Origin: Burkholderia sp. Bp9142 | Lineage (GTDB): Bacteria > Pseudomonadota > Gammaproteobacteria > Burkholderiales > Burkholderiaceae | Assembly (NCBI RefSeq): GCF_003853415.1 | Contig: NZ_QTPP01000020.1 | Location: 1-64,000, forward strand | Direction of reading: 5' to 3' | Length of the DNA: 64,000 nt | Part shown: positions 49,877-59,900 of the stretch, piece by piece | How the letters are laid out: every line of letters starts with the position of its first letter | How positions within the stretch are numbered: position 1 is the first letter of the stretch | Position numbers and translations under genes: made by a program | The notes under the pieces: generated by a model | Seen by the model: only the letters and a program-made list of their open reading frames with translations | What the model was told of the DNA's origin: nothing | Databases searched by the model: none

Positions 49877-51529
49877 ATGACCGAATCGACCCACGCCGTC
49901 ACGAACCAGTTCGACGAACTGGTCGACTATAACCTCTTCGCCACCGACGTCGCGCTGCGCGAGGCACTCGCCCGCGCGGGCGCAGACTGGGCCGTGCCGC
50001 GGCTCGACGCGTACGGCGCGCGGCTCGGCAGCGCCGACACCGCACAGCTCGCCGACGCAGCGAACCGCCACACGCCGGAGCTGAACGCGTTCGACCGGCG
50101 CGGCCGGCGCATCGACCGCGTCGACTTCCATCCGGCGTGGCACACGCTGCTCGGCATGTACCGCAACGAGGGCTTCGTGTCGCTCGCGTTCCGCGACACG
50201 CGCCCCGGCCGCTGGGCCGCGAGCGCGGCCGGCTTCTACCTGCACGGCCAGATCGAGGCCGGCACCCTGTGCCCGGCGACGATGACGCAGGCCGCGATTC
50301 CGGTGCTGCAGAAGGAACCCGCGCTGTGGGGCCTGCTGCGCGACAAGCTGTACAGCGACGACTACGATCCGCGCGACGTGCCGGTCGCCGAGAAGCGCTC
50401 CATCTGGTTCGGCATGGGGATGACCGAGAAACAGGGCGGCTCCGACGTGCGCGCGAACACGACGCTCGCGACCGCGGCCGGCGCGGGCGGGCGCGGCGGC
50501 GAATACCGGCTGCGCGGCCACAAGTGGTTCTTCTCCGCGCCGATGTGCGATGCGCACCTGGTCGTCGCGCGCACCGAGGCCGGCAGCCCGTCGTGCTTCT
50601 ACGTGCCGCGCTGGCGGCCCGGCGGCACGAAGAACGCGGTCGAGATCCAGCGGCTGAAGGACAAGGTCGGCAACCGCAGCAACTCGAGCAGCGAGATCGA
50701 GCTGAACGATGCATGGGGGATCATGCTCGGCGACGAAGGCCGCGGGATTCCGACCATCATCGAGATGGCCACCTACACGCGACTGAGCTGCGTGCTCGGC
50801 AGCGCGGCGATGCTGCGCCAGGGCGTCGTGCAGGCGATCGCGTACACGCGCCAGCGCCACGCGTTCGGCCGCGCGCTCGCCGAGCAGCCGCTGATGCGCA
50901 CCGTGCTCGCCGATCTCGCGCTCGAAAGCGAGGCCGCGCTCGCGCTCGCGATGCGCCTGGCGGACGCGTTCGAGCGCGACGACTCGCCGCGCGAACGCGC
51001 GTGGAAGCGGATCGTCACGCCCGCCGCGAAATTCTGGGTCTGCAAGCGCGCGGTCGAACTGACCGGCGAGGTGATGGAGGTATTCGGCGGCAACGGCTAC
51101 GTCGACGACGGCCCGATCGCGCGGCTGTTCCGCGAAGCGCCGGTCAACTCGATCTGGGAAGGCTCGGGCAACGTGATGTGCCTCGACGTGCTGCGCGCGG
51201 TGTCGCGTGAGCCCGACGCGGCCGCGGCGCTCTTCGCCGAGCTGGCCGACCTCGGCGCGGGCGAGCCGCGCATCCGCGCAGCGCTCGATGCGCTGCGCGC
51301 GATGCTCGCGGCGCCGGCCGACACGCTCGAGGCCTCCGCGCGCATGTTCGCGCAGCGGCTCGCGCTCGTCGCGCAGGCCTGCCTGCTGCGGCGCGACGCA
51401 CCCGCGGCCGTCGCCGACGCGTTCGTCGCGACGCGGCTCGCCGCGCCCGACTGGGGCCGCATCGCGGGCGGCTTCGATCCGCATGCGCTCGACGTCGCTG
51501 CGTTGCTGCAGCGCGCGTACCCGGCCTGA
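49877..51529 (+). CDS. AidB-like acyl-CoA dehydrogenase
   Basis: Encodes 550 aa, near AidB length (541). The N-terminal AidB region is recognisable ('TNQFDELVDYNLFATDVALREALARAGADWAVPRLDAYGARLG', 'FHPAWHTLLGMYRNEG'), then the acyl-CoA dehydrogenase core with 'GMGMTEKQGGSDVRANTT', 'HKWFFSAPMCDAHLV', 'LKDKVGNRSNSSSEI' and 'EVFGGNGYVDDGPIARLFREAPVNSIWEGSGNV'. FAD-dependent. AidB proteins bind DNA and are linked to alkylation damage; pairing here with an acyl-CoA ligase suggests acyl-CoA oxidation instead. Confidence 0.9.
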   Translation: MTESTHAVTNQFDELVDYNLFATDVALREALARAGADWAVPRLDAYGARLGSADTAQLADAANRHTPELNAFDRRGRRIDRVDFHPAWHTLLGMYRNEGFVSLAFRDTRPGRWAASAAGFYLHGQIEAGTLCPATMTQAAIPVLQKEPALWGLLRDKLYSDDYDPRDVPVAEKRSIWFGMGMTEKQGGSDVRANTTLATAAGAGGRGGEYRLRGHKWFFSAPMCDAHLVVARTEAGSPSCFYVPRWRPGGTKNAVEIQRLKDKVGNRSNSSSEIELNDAWGIMLGDEGRGIPTIIEMATYTRLSCVLGSAAMLRQGVVQAIAYTRQRHAFGRALAEQPLMRTVLADLALESEAALALAMRLADAFERDDSPRERAWKRIVTPAAKFWVCKRAVELTGEVMEVFGGNGYVDDGPIARLFREAPVNSIWEGSGNVMCLDVLRAVSREPDAAAALFAELADLGAGEPRIRAALDALRAMLAAPADTLEASARMFAQRLALVAQACLLRRDAPAAVADAFVATRLAAPDWGRIAGGFDPHALDVAALLQRAYPA

Positions 51530-51579
51530 CGCCGGCCCGTTCACCCGAATTCACGTTCGTTCGCCTGCCCGGAGCCTCG

Positions 51580-53088
51580 ATGAACCTCGTCGCCGCCCTC
51601 GACCGCGCCGCTCGTGCGACGCCCGACAAGCCGTTCCTCGTCAGCGAATCCGCGACGATCACGTATGCGGCCGCGCGCGAGCGTTCGCACCGCGCGGCGG
51701 CCGTGCAGAGCGCGCTCGGCGTCGCGGCCGGCGATCGCGTCGCCGCGATGTGCTTCAACACGCCGGCCTTCGTCGACCTGATGTTCGGCGCATGGCGCCT
51801 CGGCGCGGCGTTCGTGCCGATCAACCACAAGCTGCAGGCGCCGGAAGTCGACTACGTGCTCGAACACAGCGGCAGCACCGCGCTGTTGTTCGACGTGGCG
51901 CTCGCGCCGGTGGTCGAGCGCCTCGTGCATCCGGCGCGGCGGCTCGTGACCGAGGGCGAACTCGACGGCGTGCCGGACTTCGACACGATGTGCGCGACGA
52001 TGGATGGCCTCGCGGGCATCGAGCCGGCCGACGACGACATCGCGCAGATCCTCTACACGTCCGGCACGACCGGCCGCCCGAAAGGTTGCGTGCACAGTCA
52101 TCGCACCGTGACGCTCGCGGCGATGCAGGCGGCGCTCGCGATCGGCATCAGCCGCAACGAACGCACGCTGATGGCGATGCCGATCTGGCATTCGTCGCCG
52201 CTGAACAACTGGTTCGGCGGCACGCTGTACGCGGGCGGCACCGTCGTGCTGCTGCGCGAATACCATCCACAGCGCTTCCTGCAGACCGTCGAGCGCGAGC
52301 GCGTGACGCTGTATTTCGGCGCGCCGGTGTCGTACACGCTGCCGCTCGACACGGTCGACGGCTTCGCGGCATTCGACCTGTCGAGCGTGCGCGCGTGGCT
52401 GTACGGCGGCGGCCCGATCGGCGCCGCGCAGGCAGAACGGCTTACGCACGCGTACCGCAGCCGCGCGTTTTTCCAGGTGTACGGGATGACGGAAACGGGG
52501 CCGGCCGGCACGACGCTGTATCCGGACGAGCAGATCGCGAAGGCCGGCTCGATCGGCCGCCACGGCGGCCCGGGCGTCGACCTGCGGGTCGTGCGGATGG
52601 ACGGCGTCGACGCGCAACCGGGCGACACCGGCGAGATCTGGCTGAAGGCCGACAGCATGATGCTCGGCTATCTCGACGACGCGGCCGCGACGCGCGCCGC
52701 GTTCGCGCCGGACGGCTGGTACCGCACCGGCGACATCGCGCGGATCGATCAGGATGGCTATCTGTTCATCATCGACCGGCTGAAGGACATGATCGTGACG
52801 GGCGGCGAGAACGTCTACTCGAAGGAAGTGGAGGACGTGCTCGGCGCGCACCCGGACATCGCCGAGGCAGCCGTCGTCGGCGTCGCGCATCCGGACTGGG
52901 GCGAAACGGTCGTCGCGCACGTCGTGATGCGGGCGAACGCGCTGCCCGATGCGGATGCGCTGCGCGCGTTCTGCGGCGAGCGGCTCGCCGCGTACAAGAT
53001 CCCGCGCGAATTCACGTTCGTGCAGGCGCTGCCGCGCACGCCGACGGGCAAGCTGCAGAAGTTCTTGCTGCGCGGGCGCAGGGACTGA
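51580..53088 (+). CDS. Acyl-CoA synthetase (AMP-forming)
   Basis: Encodes 502 aa. The adenylation motifs are clear: 'ILYTSGTTGRPKGCVHSH' (ATP loop), 'VYGMTETGPAGTT', 'GWYRTGDIARIDQDGYLFIIDRLKDMIVTGGENVYSKEVED' and the catalytic Lys in 'PRTPTGKLQK'. It activates a carboxylic acid to its CoA thioester. Second gene behind the acyl-CoA dehydrogenase, giving a short acid-activation and dehydrogenation pathway. The substrate acid is not indicated. Confidence 0.93.
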   Translation: MNLVAALDRAARATPDKPFLVSESATITYAAARERSHRAAAVQSALGVAAGDRVAAMCFNTPAFVDLMFGAWRLGAAFVPINHKLQAPEVDYVLEHSGSTALLFDVALAPVVERLVHPARRLVTEGELDGVPDFDTMCATMDGLAGIEPADDDIAQILYTSGTTGRPKGCVHSHRTVTLAAMQAALAIGISRNERTLMAMPIWHSSPLNNWFGGTLYAGGTVVLLREYHPQRFLQTVERERVTLYFGAPVSYTLPLDTVDGFAAFDLSSVRAWLYGGGPIGAAQAERLTHAYRSRAFFQVYGMTETGPAGTTLYPDEQIAKAGSIGRHGGPGVDLRVVRMDGVDAQPGDTGEIWLKADSMMLGYLDDAAATRAAFAPDGWYRTGDIARIDQDGYLFIIDRLKDMIVTGGENVYSKEVEDVLGAHPDIAEAAVVGVAHPDWGETVVAHVVMRANALPDADALRAFCGERLAAYKIPREFTFVQALPRTPTGKLQKFLLRGRRD

Positions 53089-53260
53089 GTATCCGCGATT
53101 GAGCTAGCGCATTCGCGCTCGCGTGATCAATGCAACAGGTAGAACGGAACAAGTAATAGTAGTAACCCGCTCTGAATCATATTCGTCCGATTGATCGACG
53201 TTTCTTATCTGGAATAGCGTCTCTAGGCAGCCATTCCATTTACTGAGACAGGGAAGCCGG

Positions 53261-53920
53261 ATGAAAAACGAACACAAAGCACCGCCCCATCTTTTCGCCA
53301 CCGTTGGCGCACTCACGGAACGCGGTGGACGCGTCACCACCGCAACCAGCGGTTTGACCTTGGCTGGATTGGAAGTCGCCTGCGTCGGCGACGTAGTGAC
53401 CTATGACGACGGCAGCGAGGCCGCGATTATCGACGGCGCGGGAAACAACCATAGCGGAGGTAAGCCGTTCGCGCTGGTCGGCAGCCGGTTGAGCAACGGT
53501 GACCGCATTACCGAAACGCTGCGCACCTCATGGGGCATTCACGTGCGGGAGGGGCAAAGCGTTGCGGGCCTCTTCGATCCCACCTATGTGCCGCCACCCG
53601 CGCCGCGTGCCTACAGATTAGCGGTACGTGGCGCTACAACAGCGCGCGGCGGTGCATTGCGCGAGCCGTCCGGCACATGGGAAGTAGCACCGCACTTGGG
53701 CAAAGCTGCCACGGTGGGCGACCTGATCCATTATCCGGACGGTTCAACCGCGCGCGTTACGACCGGTCTGGGTTTGGCCGACGGGCCCAACTTCGCGCCG
53801 CTCGCATTCGTTGGCAGCGAACTCGATAACGGCGACACGATCACCGATAGTCCCGAGCGACAAGGCGTGGCATCGTCCGTTGTATTTGGCGTCGTCACCC
53901 GCTCGTCCATGCCCCGCTGA
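53261..53920 (+). CDS. Type VI secretion PAAR protein with two PAAR repeats
   Basis: Encodes 219 aa. Two similar PAAR-type repeats occupy about 12-85 ('ATVGALTERGGRVTTATSGLTLAGLEVACVGDVVTYDDGSEAAIIDGAG') and 115-200 ('RLAVRGATTARGGALREPSGTWEVAPHLGKAATVGDLIHYPDGSTARVTTG'), each with 'VGD...YPDGS' and 'FVGSELDNGD'-like ends. PAAR proteins cap the VgrG spike of the T6SS and carry effectors. It starts a four-gene set whose later genes are much more AT-rich. Confidence 0.85.
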   Translation: MKNEHKAPPHLFATVGALTERGGRVTTATSGLTLAGLEVACVGDVVTYDDGSEAAIIDGAGNNHSGGKPFALVGSRLSNGDRITETLRTSWGIHVREGQSVAGLFDPTYVPPPAPRAYRLAVRGATTARGGALREPSGTWEVAPHLGKAATVGDLIHYPDGSTARVTTGLGLADGPNFAPLAFVGSELDNGDTITDSPERQGVASSVVFGVVTRSSMPR

Positions 53921-53930
53921 GGTAGCGCCC

Positions 53931-54476
53931 ATGATTCGCTACTTTCTTGCCAAAGGCGACCGCGCCGGGGAAGCGGTCATTGTCGAAGGCCTCGACAGCG
54001 TGACCTGTTCCAATCCGCCGCCGAAGGTTCATATCGCCACGCTGGATATGAAGACCTACTGTTCGGCCTGCAAGCGTGAAGGGTACATCGCACCGCAAGG
54101 GCCGCGCTGGCCAGGTACCGGCCCGAACGGCAAACAGTGGGCATTGAGCGGGGATATCAATGTCTGCGGATGCAACCCACCGCCGATCTTCTACGCTGAG
54201 CGCGGCATGCGGATGACTTTTACTGCAGGAGAGACTGCGACGCTGACTGGGCGCCAACCTGATGCGGCCAAGCGGTCATTTGCTCGATCGGCGGTCGTAC
54301 ACGACGAGCAATTCACCTTGGTCGATGACTCTCGCCACCCGCTCGCGAACATCCGCTACCGAATCGTTACCGACACTGGCCAGATTTTCACGGGCACCAC
54401 GGACGCGGCCGGGCAAACACATCGAATCGCCACCGACGCCTCGGCAACCCTGAAAATCTATACGACGGAACATTGA
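53931..54476 (+). CDS. PAAR-like adaptor with transthyretin-like tail
   Basis: Encodes 181 aa. The N-terminal part ('IRYFLAKGDRAGEAVIVEGLDSVTCSNPPPKVHIATL', 'INVCGCNPPP') resembles PAAR-like domains with conserved Cys and Pro. The C-terminal 'DEQFTLVDDSRHPLANIRYRIVTDTGQIFTGTTDAAGQTHRIATD' matches the beta-sandwich tails that carry T6SS effectors. It lies directly between the double-PAAR gene and the metallopeptidase, so it probably docks the effector on the spike. Confidence 0.75.
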   Translation: MIRYFLAKGDRAGEAVIVEGLDSVTCSNPPPKVHIATLDMKTYCSACKREGYIAPQGPRWPGTGPNGKQWALSGDINVCGCNPPPIFYAERGMRMTFTAGETATLTGRQPDAAKRSFARSAVVHDEQFTLVDDSRHPLANIRYRIVTDTGQIFTGTTDAAGQTHRIATDASATLKIYTTEH

Positions 54477-54480
54477 GGCA

Positions 54481-55149
54481 ATGAAAAATTTTGATATGAA
54501 TGACGGCGGAGAATGGTTCCTCGTACACTCAGGCGCAGTCACCAATACCAATCCTGGGTCGATGGTGGAAGTAACGATCAATACCGAAAAAATATGTCAC
54601 AACATGACAAACAAGGAATTTCGAGAAATGGTCTTGAGTAAGCGCGATCGGGCCGTTTCTCTCGTCGAAAAAAGAATCGAGGATTTGCACCGCTGGTCCT
54701 ATGCTGATAAGGCACGCGTATTACAATGGTTCGGCAGAACCGATGACGGCACTCGCATAGCGCTATCAACAGGCCTGACTGCAATCGCTCGAGTACTAAA
54801 GTCACTCACAGGCTACAATTTCACGCGATGGGATAGCGAGCGATTCAAACACATTGGATGCGTGCCAAATCCAAACAGATCGGGAGTCGCAGCATCAGTG
54901 TGCTCACCCGATACCGCAACTCATACGATTGCAATACATCCTGATTTTTGCACAATGCGAGATTTCTCATGGGAAAAGGATTCCGTGGTTTCCACGCTGA
55001 TTCATGAGGTGAGTCATTTCGACGACACAATGGGCACCAAGGATCACCGATATTTCATGGAGGAGTGTTTGACGTTGGGATCCGAAAGCCCGAATCAAGC
55101 AATCAACAATGCCGACAGTATTGCGGGATACGTCATCTACAATGCTTAA
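54481..55149 (+). CDS. M35 (aspzincin) metallopeptidase, candidate T6SS effector
   Basis: Encodes 222 aa. The zinc site is complete: 'LIHEVSHFDD' (HExxH, His175-Glu176-His179) and 'GTKDHRY' (Asp188), with the downstream 'NNADSIAGYV' typical of Lys-specific M35 endopeptidases. Aspzincin domains are known as polymorphic toxins and T6SS cargo. The gene is markedly AT-richer than its surroundings, a sign of transfer. It follows the PAAR-like adaptor with a GAGG ribosome site and overlaps the next gene by eight bases. Confidence 0.85.
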   Translation: MKNFDMNDGGEWFLVHSGAVTNTNPGSMVEVTINTEKICHNMTNKEFREMVLSKRDRAVSLVEKRIEDLHRWSYADKARVLQWFGRTDDGTRIALSTGLTAIARVLKSLTGYNFTRWDSERFKHIGCVPNPNRSGVAASVCSPDTATHTIAIHPDFCTMRDFSWEKDSVVSTLIHEVSHFDDTMGTKDHRYFMEECLTLGSESPNQAINNADSIAGYVIYNA

Positions 55150-55552
55150 GTTTATTCTTGGCCTAAGCCTTCTTACCTCCAATCCGGTATTCGCATGCAT
55201 TGCCAGCGAGAACGTCGACATCTACTTTTCGAGAGATAGCGCGTACATATCGAATTCGGAGATCGTCCGCATTGCAAAATGGGTAGCCGACCAAAAACTC
55301 AATTATGCAAATCACCTGACCAAAGAAACGACACTGATCAGCGGTCATGCCGAGGAAAGTGAACCGACAGCACTGGCCCTTGCGCAATCAAGATTGCAAG
55401 CCGCGTATGTGCTGTTGGAGCAACTCGGCTTTTTACGCGGCATCGTCAAGAAGAGCGCCCGCGTCTATTCGCATGGCGACGTGGACAATGGGCGGCGTGT
55501 GGAAATTTCCTTCCTGCCCGATTGCCCTAACAAGTGCTGCGACGGCAAGTAA
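55142..55552 (+). CDS. Exported OmpA-like protein, candidate immunity factor
   Basis: Encodes 136 aa. 'MLKFILGLSLLTSNPVFACIAS' is a signal peptide (Cys19 could be lipidated). The mature part resembles the OmpA/MotB peptidoglycan-binding fold: 'NSEIVRIAKWVADQKL', 'LISGHAEESEPTALALAQSRLQAAYVLLEQLGF' and 'NGRRVEISFLP'. Its ATG lies inside the last codons of the metallopeptidase, so the two are translated together, as effector-immunity pairs are. Export would place it in the periplasm, where an incoming peptidase would act. Confidence 0.7.
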   Translation: MLKFILGLSLLTSNPVFACIASENVDIYFSRDSAYISNSEIVRIAKWVADQKLNYANHLTKETTLISGHAEESEPTALALAQSRLQAAYVLLEQLGFLRGIVKKSARVYSHGDVDNGRRVEISFLPDCPNKCCDGK

Positions 55553-55662
55553 CGTCACACCGCCGCCGATCATGGCGATGCGGTCTCGACATACGCACGC
55601 GGCGCCCCTGCTGCCCCCCGCCTGCAAGATCCCTATGCCCTGCTGGCCGTGTCCCACCAAAG

Positions 55663-55701
55663 AAAAAACCACCGGACCCGACGGACCCGGTGGCTTTTTT
55701 T
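55663..55701. terminator. Bidirectional terminator after the T6SS cargo set
   Basis: Stem CCACCGG (55669-55675) with CCGGTGG (55687-55693), preceded by AAAAAA and followed by TTTTTTT, so it can end both the rightward cargo operon and the leftward livK transcript. Confidence 0.88.
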
Positions 55702-55760
55702 GCGTGAGGCGCGGGACGACGCATCGCGCCGCCGCCCGCTCTCCACGTCACATCAGGCTC

Positions 55761-56900
55761 TTACTTGCCGCCGATGCTCTTCAGCGGCTTCCACTCGCCC
55801 TTCTCGACCTTGTACATCGTGATGCCGCCGTTCCTCAGGTCGCCCTTCGCGTCATACGCGACGTGCGACGACGTGACGCCGGCCATGTCGGTCTTCGCGA
55901 GCACCGGCAGGTACTTCGCCGGATCGGTCGAATCAGCCTTCTTCATCGCGTTGAGCAACGCCATCGCGCCGTCGTACGCATACGGCGAGTAGGTCTGCAC
56001 GTCCTCGCCGAAGCGCTTCTTGTACTTGTCCGCATAGGTCTTGCCGCCCGGCATTTCTTCCAGCGGGAGGCCTGCCAGCGATGCGATCGTGCCGTCGGCC
56101 GCGTTGCCCGCGATCTTCAGGAACGTCGGCGTCTTCACCATTTCGCCGCTCATCAGCGGTGCGGTGATGCCGAGCGTCTTCATCTGCTTGACCATCGGCG
56201 CTGCCTGCGAATCCGCGCCGCCGTAGTAGACGAGGTCCGGCTTCGCCGCCTTCAGCTTGGTCAGGATCGCCTTGAAGTCGACGGCCTTGTCGTTCGTGAA
56301 TTCACGGTCGACGATCGTCGCGCCGCCGGCCTTCGCGGCCTTCTCGAACTGGTCGGCGAGGCCCTGGCCGTAGGCCGTGCGGTCGTCGACGATCGCGATC
56401 TTCTTCATGCCGAGATCCTTCGACGCGAAGGTGCCCGCCACCGAGCCCTGCTGCGTGTCGGACGTCATCATGCGGAAGGTCGTCTTGTAACCCTGCTGCG
56501 TATATTCCGGTGCCGTCGCCATCGCGATCTGCGGAATGCCGGCGTTCGCGTAGATGCGCGAGGCCGGGATCGTCGTGCCCGAGTTGAAGTGGCCGAGCAT
56601 GCCCTTGATGCCGTCGTCGACGAGCTTCTGCGCGACCGTCGTGCCGGTGCGCGGGTCAGCCTGGTCGTCCTGCGTCTCGAGCACGAACTTCACCGGCTTG
56701 CCGCCGATCTTCGGGTTGGTCGCGTTGAAGTCTTCCAGCGCGAGCGCGATCCCGTTCTGCATATCCTTGCCGTAGTGAGCCTGAGCGCCCGTCATCGGCC
56801 CCGCGTAACCGATCTTCACGTCGTCCGCATGAGCCGTCCCCGCCAGCGACATGACAGCGACGAACGTCGCGCCTGCCAGCTTTTTCATCGTGTGTTGCAT
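55761..56900 (-). CDS. livK: Branched-chain amino acid-binding protein (ABC type)
   Basis: Encodes 379 aa. A signal peptide 'MKKLAGATFVAVMSLAGTAHA' precedes the mature 'DDVKIGYAGPMTGAQAHYGKDMQNGIALALEDFNA'. It follows the LIV-binding (periplasmic type I) family: 'GKPVKFVLETQDDQADPRTGTTVAQKLVDDGIKGMLGHFNSGTTIPAS' and 'AIVDDRTAYGQGLADQFEK'. The rest of the transporter is not adjacent. AGGAGA supports the start at 56900; an internal Met at 56888 is possible. 84 bp after putA on the same strand. Confidence 0.88.
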   Translation of the reverse strand: MQHTMKKLAGATFVAVMSLAGTAHADDVKIGYAGPMTGAQAHYGKDMQNGIALALEDFNATNPKIGGKPVKFVLETQDDQADPRTGTTVAQKLVDDGIKGMLGHFNSGTTIPASRIYANAGIPQIAMATAPEYTQQGYKTTFRMMTSDTQQGSVAGTFASKDLGMKKIAIVDDRTAYGQGLADQFEKAAKAGGATIVDREFTNDKAVDFKAILTKLKAAKPDLVYYGGADSQAAPMVKQMKTLGITAPLMSGEMVKTPTFLKIAGNAADGTIASLAGLPLEEMPGGKTYADKYKKRFGEDVQTYSPYAYDGAMALLNAMKKADSTDPAKYLPVLAKTDMAGVTSSHVAYDAKGDLRNGGITMYKVEKGEWKPLKSIGGK

Positions 56901-56984
56901 AGCATCTCCTTGGTACCAGGGTAAATGGAGCGGCTTCGGGATCGCCTTGCCGCTTCCTTTGTTTGATCCGAACGGCAAGGATGG

Positions 56985-59900
56985 TCAGCCGATCGTCATC
57001 AAATTCGCATTGCCGCCCGCCGCGGCCGTGTTCACGCTCACCGAGCGCTCGGTCAGCAGCCGCTCGAGCGCGTAATCTTCCGCGTCGCCGTTCTCGAACG
57101 CGCCCGCCGACACGCCCTGCACCGACACGATCGGGCCCGGCCGCTGCGCGACGTCCTTCACGAGCGTCTGCAGTTCGTCGCTGTCGCCTTCGAACAGCAC
57201 CGCGTCGAACGGCGCGTCGGCCTGCTTGCGCACGGCCGCATGCGCCTTCAGCGCAGCCGGCAGCGCCGCGACCAGCGCCTCGCCCGCCGCACCGGCGAAC
57301 AAGGCGCGGTTGCCCGTCGCCAGCACCGCCGCGAACTGCGCGCGCGCACCGCCCGGCGTCGCCGCGACACACAGCACCGTGCCGCGCGGGCCGAGTGTAT
57401 ACGTGTTTCGCTCGCCCGTCGGCCCGGTCAGCACCGCGGTCGCACCGGCCGGCACCTGCGCCAGATAGCCGTCGCAGCGTGCGGCCAGCGCCGGCTCGCG
57501 CTGCTCGATCAGCCAGTCGCGCAGCGCGGTGAGCGCCGCCGCCGGCTTGCCGTGCTGTTCGCCTTCGACCGCGCCATCCGGAATCAGCGTCTGCGCGAGC
57601 GAACGCGGCAGGCCCGACGGACGCGTCGCGAGCAGGCGCTGCAGGTACAGCGCGCCGCCGGCCTTCGGGCCCGTGCCCGACAGCCCTTCGCCGCCGAACG
57701 GCTGCACGCCGACCACCGCGCCGATCACGTTGCGGTTCACGTAGATGTTGCCGACGTGCGCGTTCGAGATCACGTGCGCGATCGTCTCGTCGATCCGCGT
57801 ATGGATCCCGAGCGTCAGGCCGTAGCCCGTCGCGCGGATCTGCTCGAGCAGCTTGTCGAGCTGGCTGCGGCGGTAGCGCACGACGTGCAGCACGGGGCCG
57901 AACACTTCACGCTTGAGCTCGTCGATGCTGCCGATCTCGACCAGCGTCGGCGGCACGAACGTGCCGTGCGCACAGGCTTCCGGCGACGGCAGCTGCGTGA
58001 CCGTGTGGCCCTTGTCCTTCATCGTCGCGACGTGCGTGTCGATCGTCTGCTTCGCTTCGGCGTCGATCACCGGGCCGACGTCGGTCGACAGGCGGTCCGG
58101 GTTGCCGAGCGCCAGCTCGTGCATCGCCCCCTTGAGCATCGTCAGCGTGCGGTCCGCGACATCGTCCTGCAGACACAGAACGCGCAGCGCCGAACAGCGT
58201 TGACCGGCCGAGTCGAACGACGACTGCATCACGTCCGCGACCACCTGCTCCGCGAGCGCCGACGAGTCGACGATCATCGCGTTCTGGCCGCCCGTTTCGG
58301 CGATCAGCGGGATCGGCTTGCCGTCCGGGTCGAGGCGCGCGGACAGCGTCTTGTTGATCAGGCGCGCGACTTCCGTCGAGCCGGTGAACATCACCGCACG
58401 CGTGCGCGGATCGGCGACCAGCGCCGCACCGACGGTCTCGCCGGTGCCCGGCAGCAGTTGCACCGCGCCGGCCGGCACGCCGGCCTCGCGCAGCAGGCGC
58501 ACGGCCTGCGCGGCGATCAGCGGCGTCTGTTCGGCCGGTTTCGCGAGCACCGTGTTGCCGGCCGCCAGGGCGGCTGCCACCTGGCCCATGAAGATCGCGA
58601 GCGGGAAGTTCCACGGGCTGATGCAGACCACGGGGCCGAGCGGACGGTGCGTGTCGTTCGAGAATTCGTCGCGGATCTGCGCCGCGTAGTAGCGCAGGAA
58701 GTCGACGGCTTCGCGGATTTCGGCGATCGCGTTCGGCAGCGACTTGCCGGCTTCGCGCACGATCAGGCCCATCAGCGTGTGCATCTGCGCTTCGAGCAGG
58801 TCGGCCGCGCGCACCAGGCAGTCGGCGCGCGCATCAACCGGCGTCGCCTGCCAGATCGGCGCGGCAGCCACCGCGTGCGCGAGCGCCGCGCTCACGTGTT
58901 CGGCCGTCGCCTCGCTGACCGTGCCGACCACGTCGCGCTGGTCCGCCGGGTTGCGCACGTCGCGCACCGGGGCATCGGCGAGCGCGTCGTCGGCGAGCAT
59001 CGGCGCCGCGCGCCACGGATGATGCGCGCTCGCGAGCAGCGCGGACGACAGCGACGCGAGACGGTGTTCGTTCGACAGGTCGAGGCCCATCGAGTTGGGA
59101 CGCTCGTCGCCGTACAGGTTGCGCGGCAGCGGGATCTTCGCGTGCGGCGCGCCGAGCGGCACGACCTTCGACGCTTCGTCGACCGGATCGGCGACCAGCT
59201 CCTTCACCGACACGGTTTTATCGGCGATGCGGTTCACGAACGACGTGTTCGCGCCGTTTTCCAGCAGGCGGCGCACGAGGTACGCGAGCAGCGTTTCATG
59301 CGTGCCGACCGGCGCATACACGCGGCACGGACGGTTCAGCTTGTCGCGGCCCGTGACTTCCTCGTACAGCGGCTCGCCCATCCCGTGCAGGCACTGGAAT
59401 TCGTACTGGCCCGGGTAGTAGTTCTGGCCGGCCAGGTGATAGATCGCGGCCAGCGTGTACGCGTTGTGCGTCGCGAACTGCGGGTAGACGGCGTCGGGCG
59501 CCGCGAGCAGCTTCTTCGCGCACGCGAGGTACGACACGTCCGTGTAGATCTTGCGCGTGTAGACCGGATAGCCTTCGAGGCCGTCGACCTGCGCACGCTT
59601 GATTTCGGTGTCCCAGTACGCGCCCTTGACCAGGCGGATCATCAGGCGGTGGCGGCTGCGGCGCGCGAGGTCGATCAGGTAGTCGATCACGAACGGGCAG
59701 CGCTTCTGGTAGCCCTGCACGACGAAGCCGATGCCGTTCCAGCCCGCGAGCTCCGGATCGAAGCACAGCGCCTCGAGCAGGTCGAGCGACAGTTCGAGAC
59801 GGTCGGCTTCTTCCGCGTCGATGTTCAGGCCGATGTCGTAGCGGCGCGCGAGCAGCGCCAGCGCGCGCACGCGCGGCAGCAGCTCGCTCATCGTGCGGTC

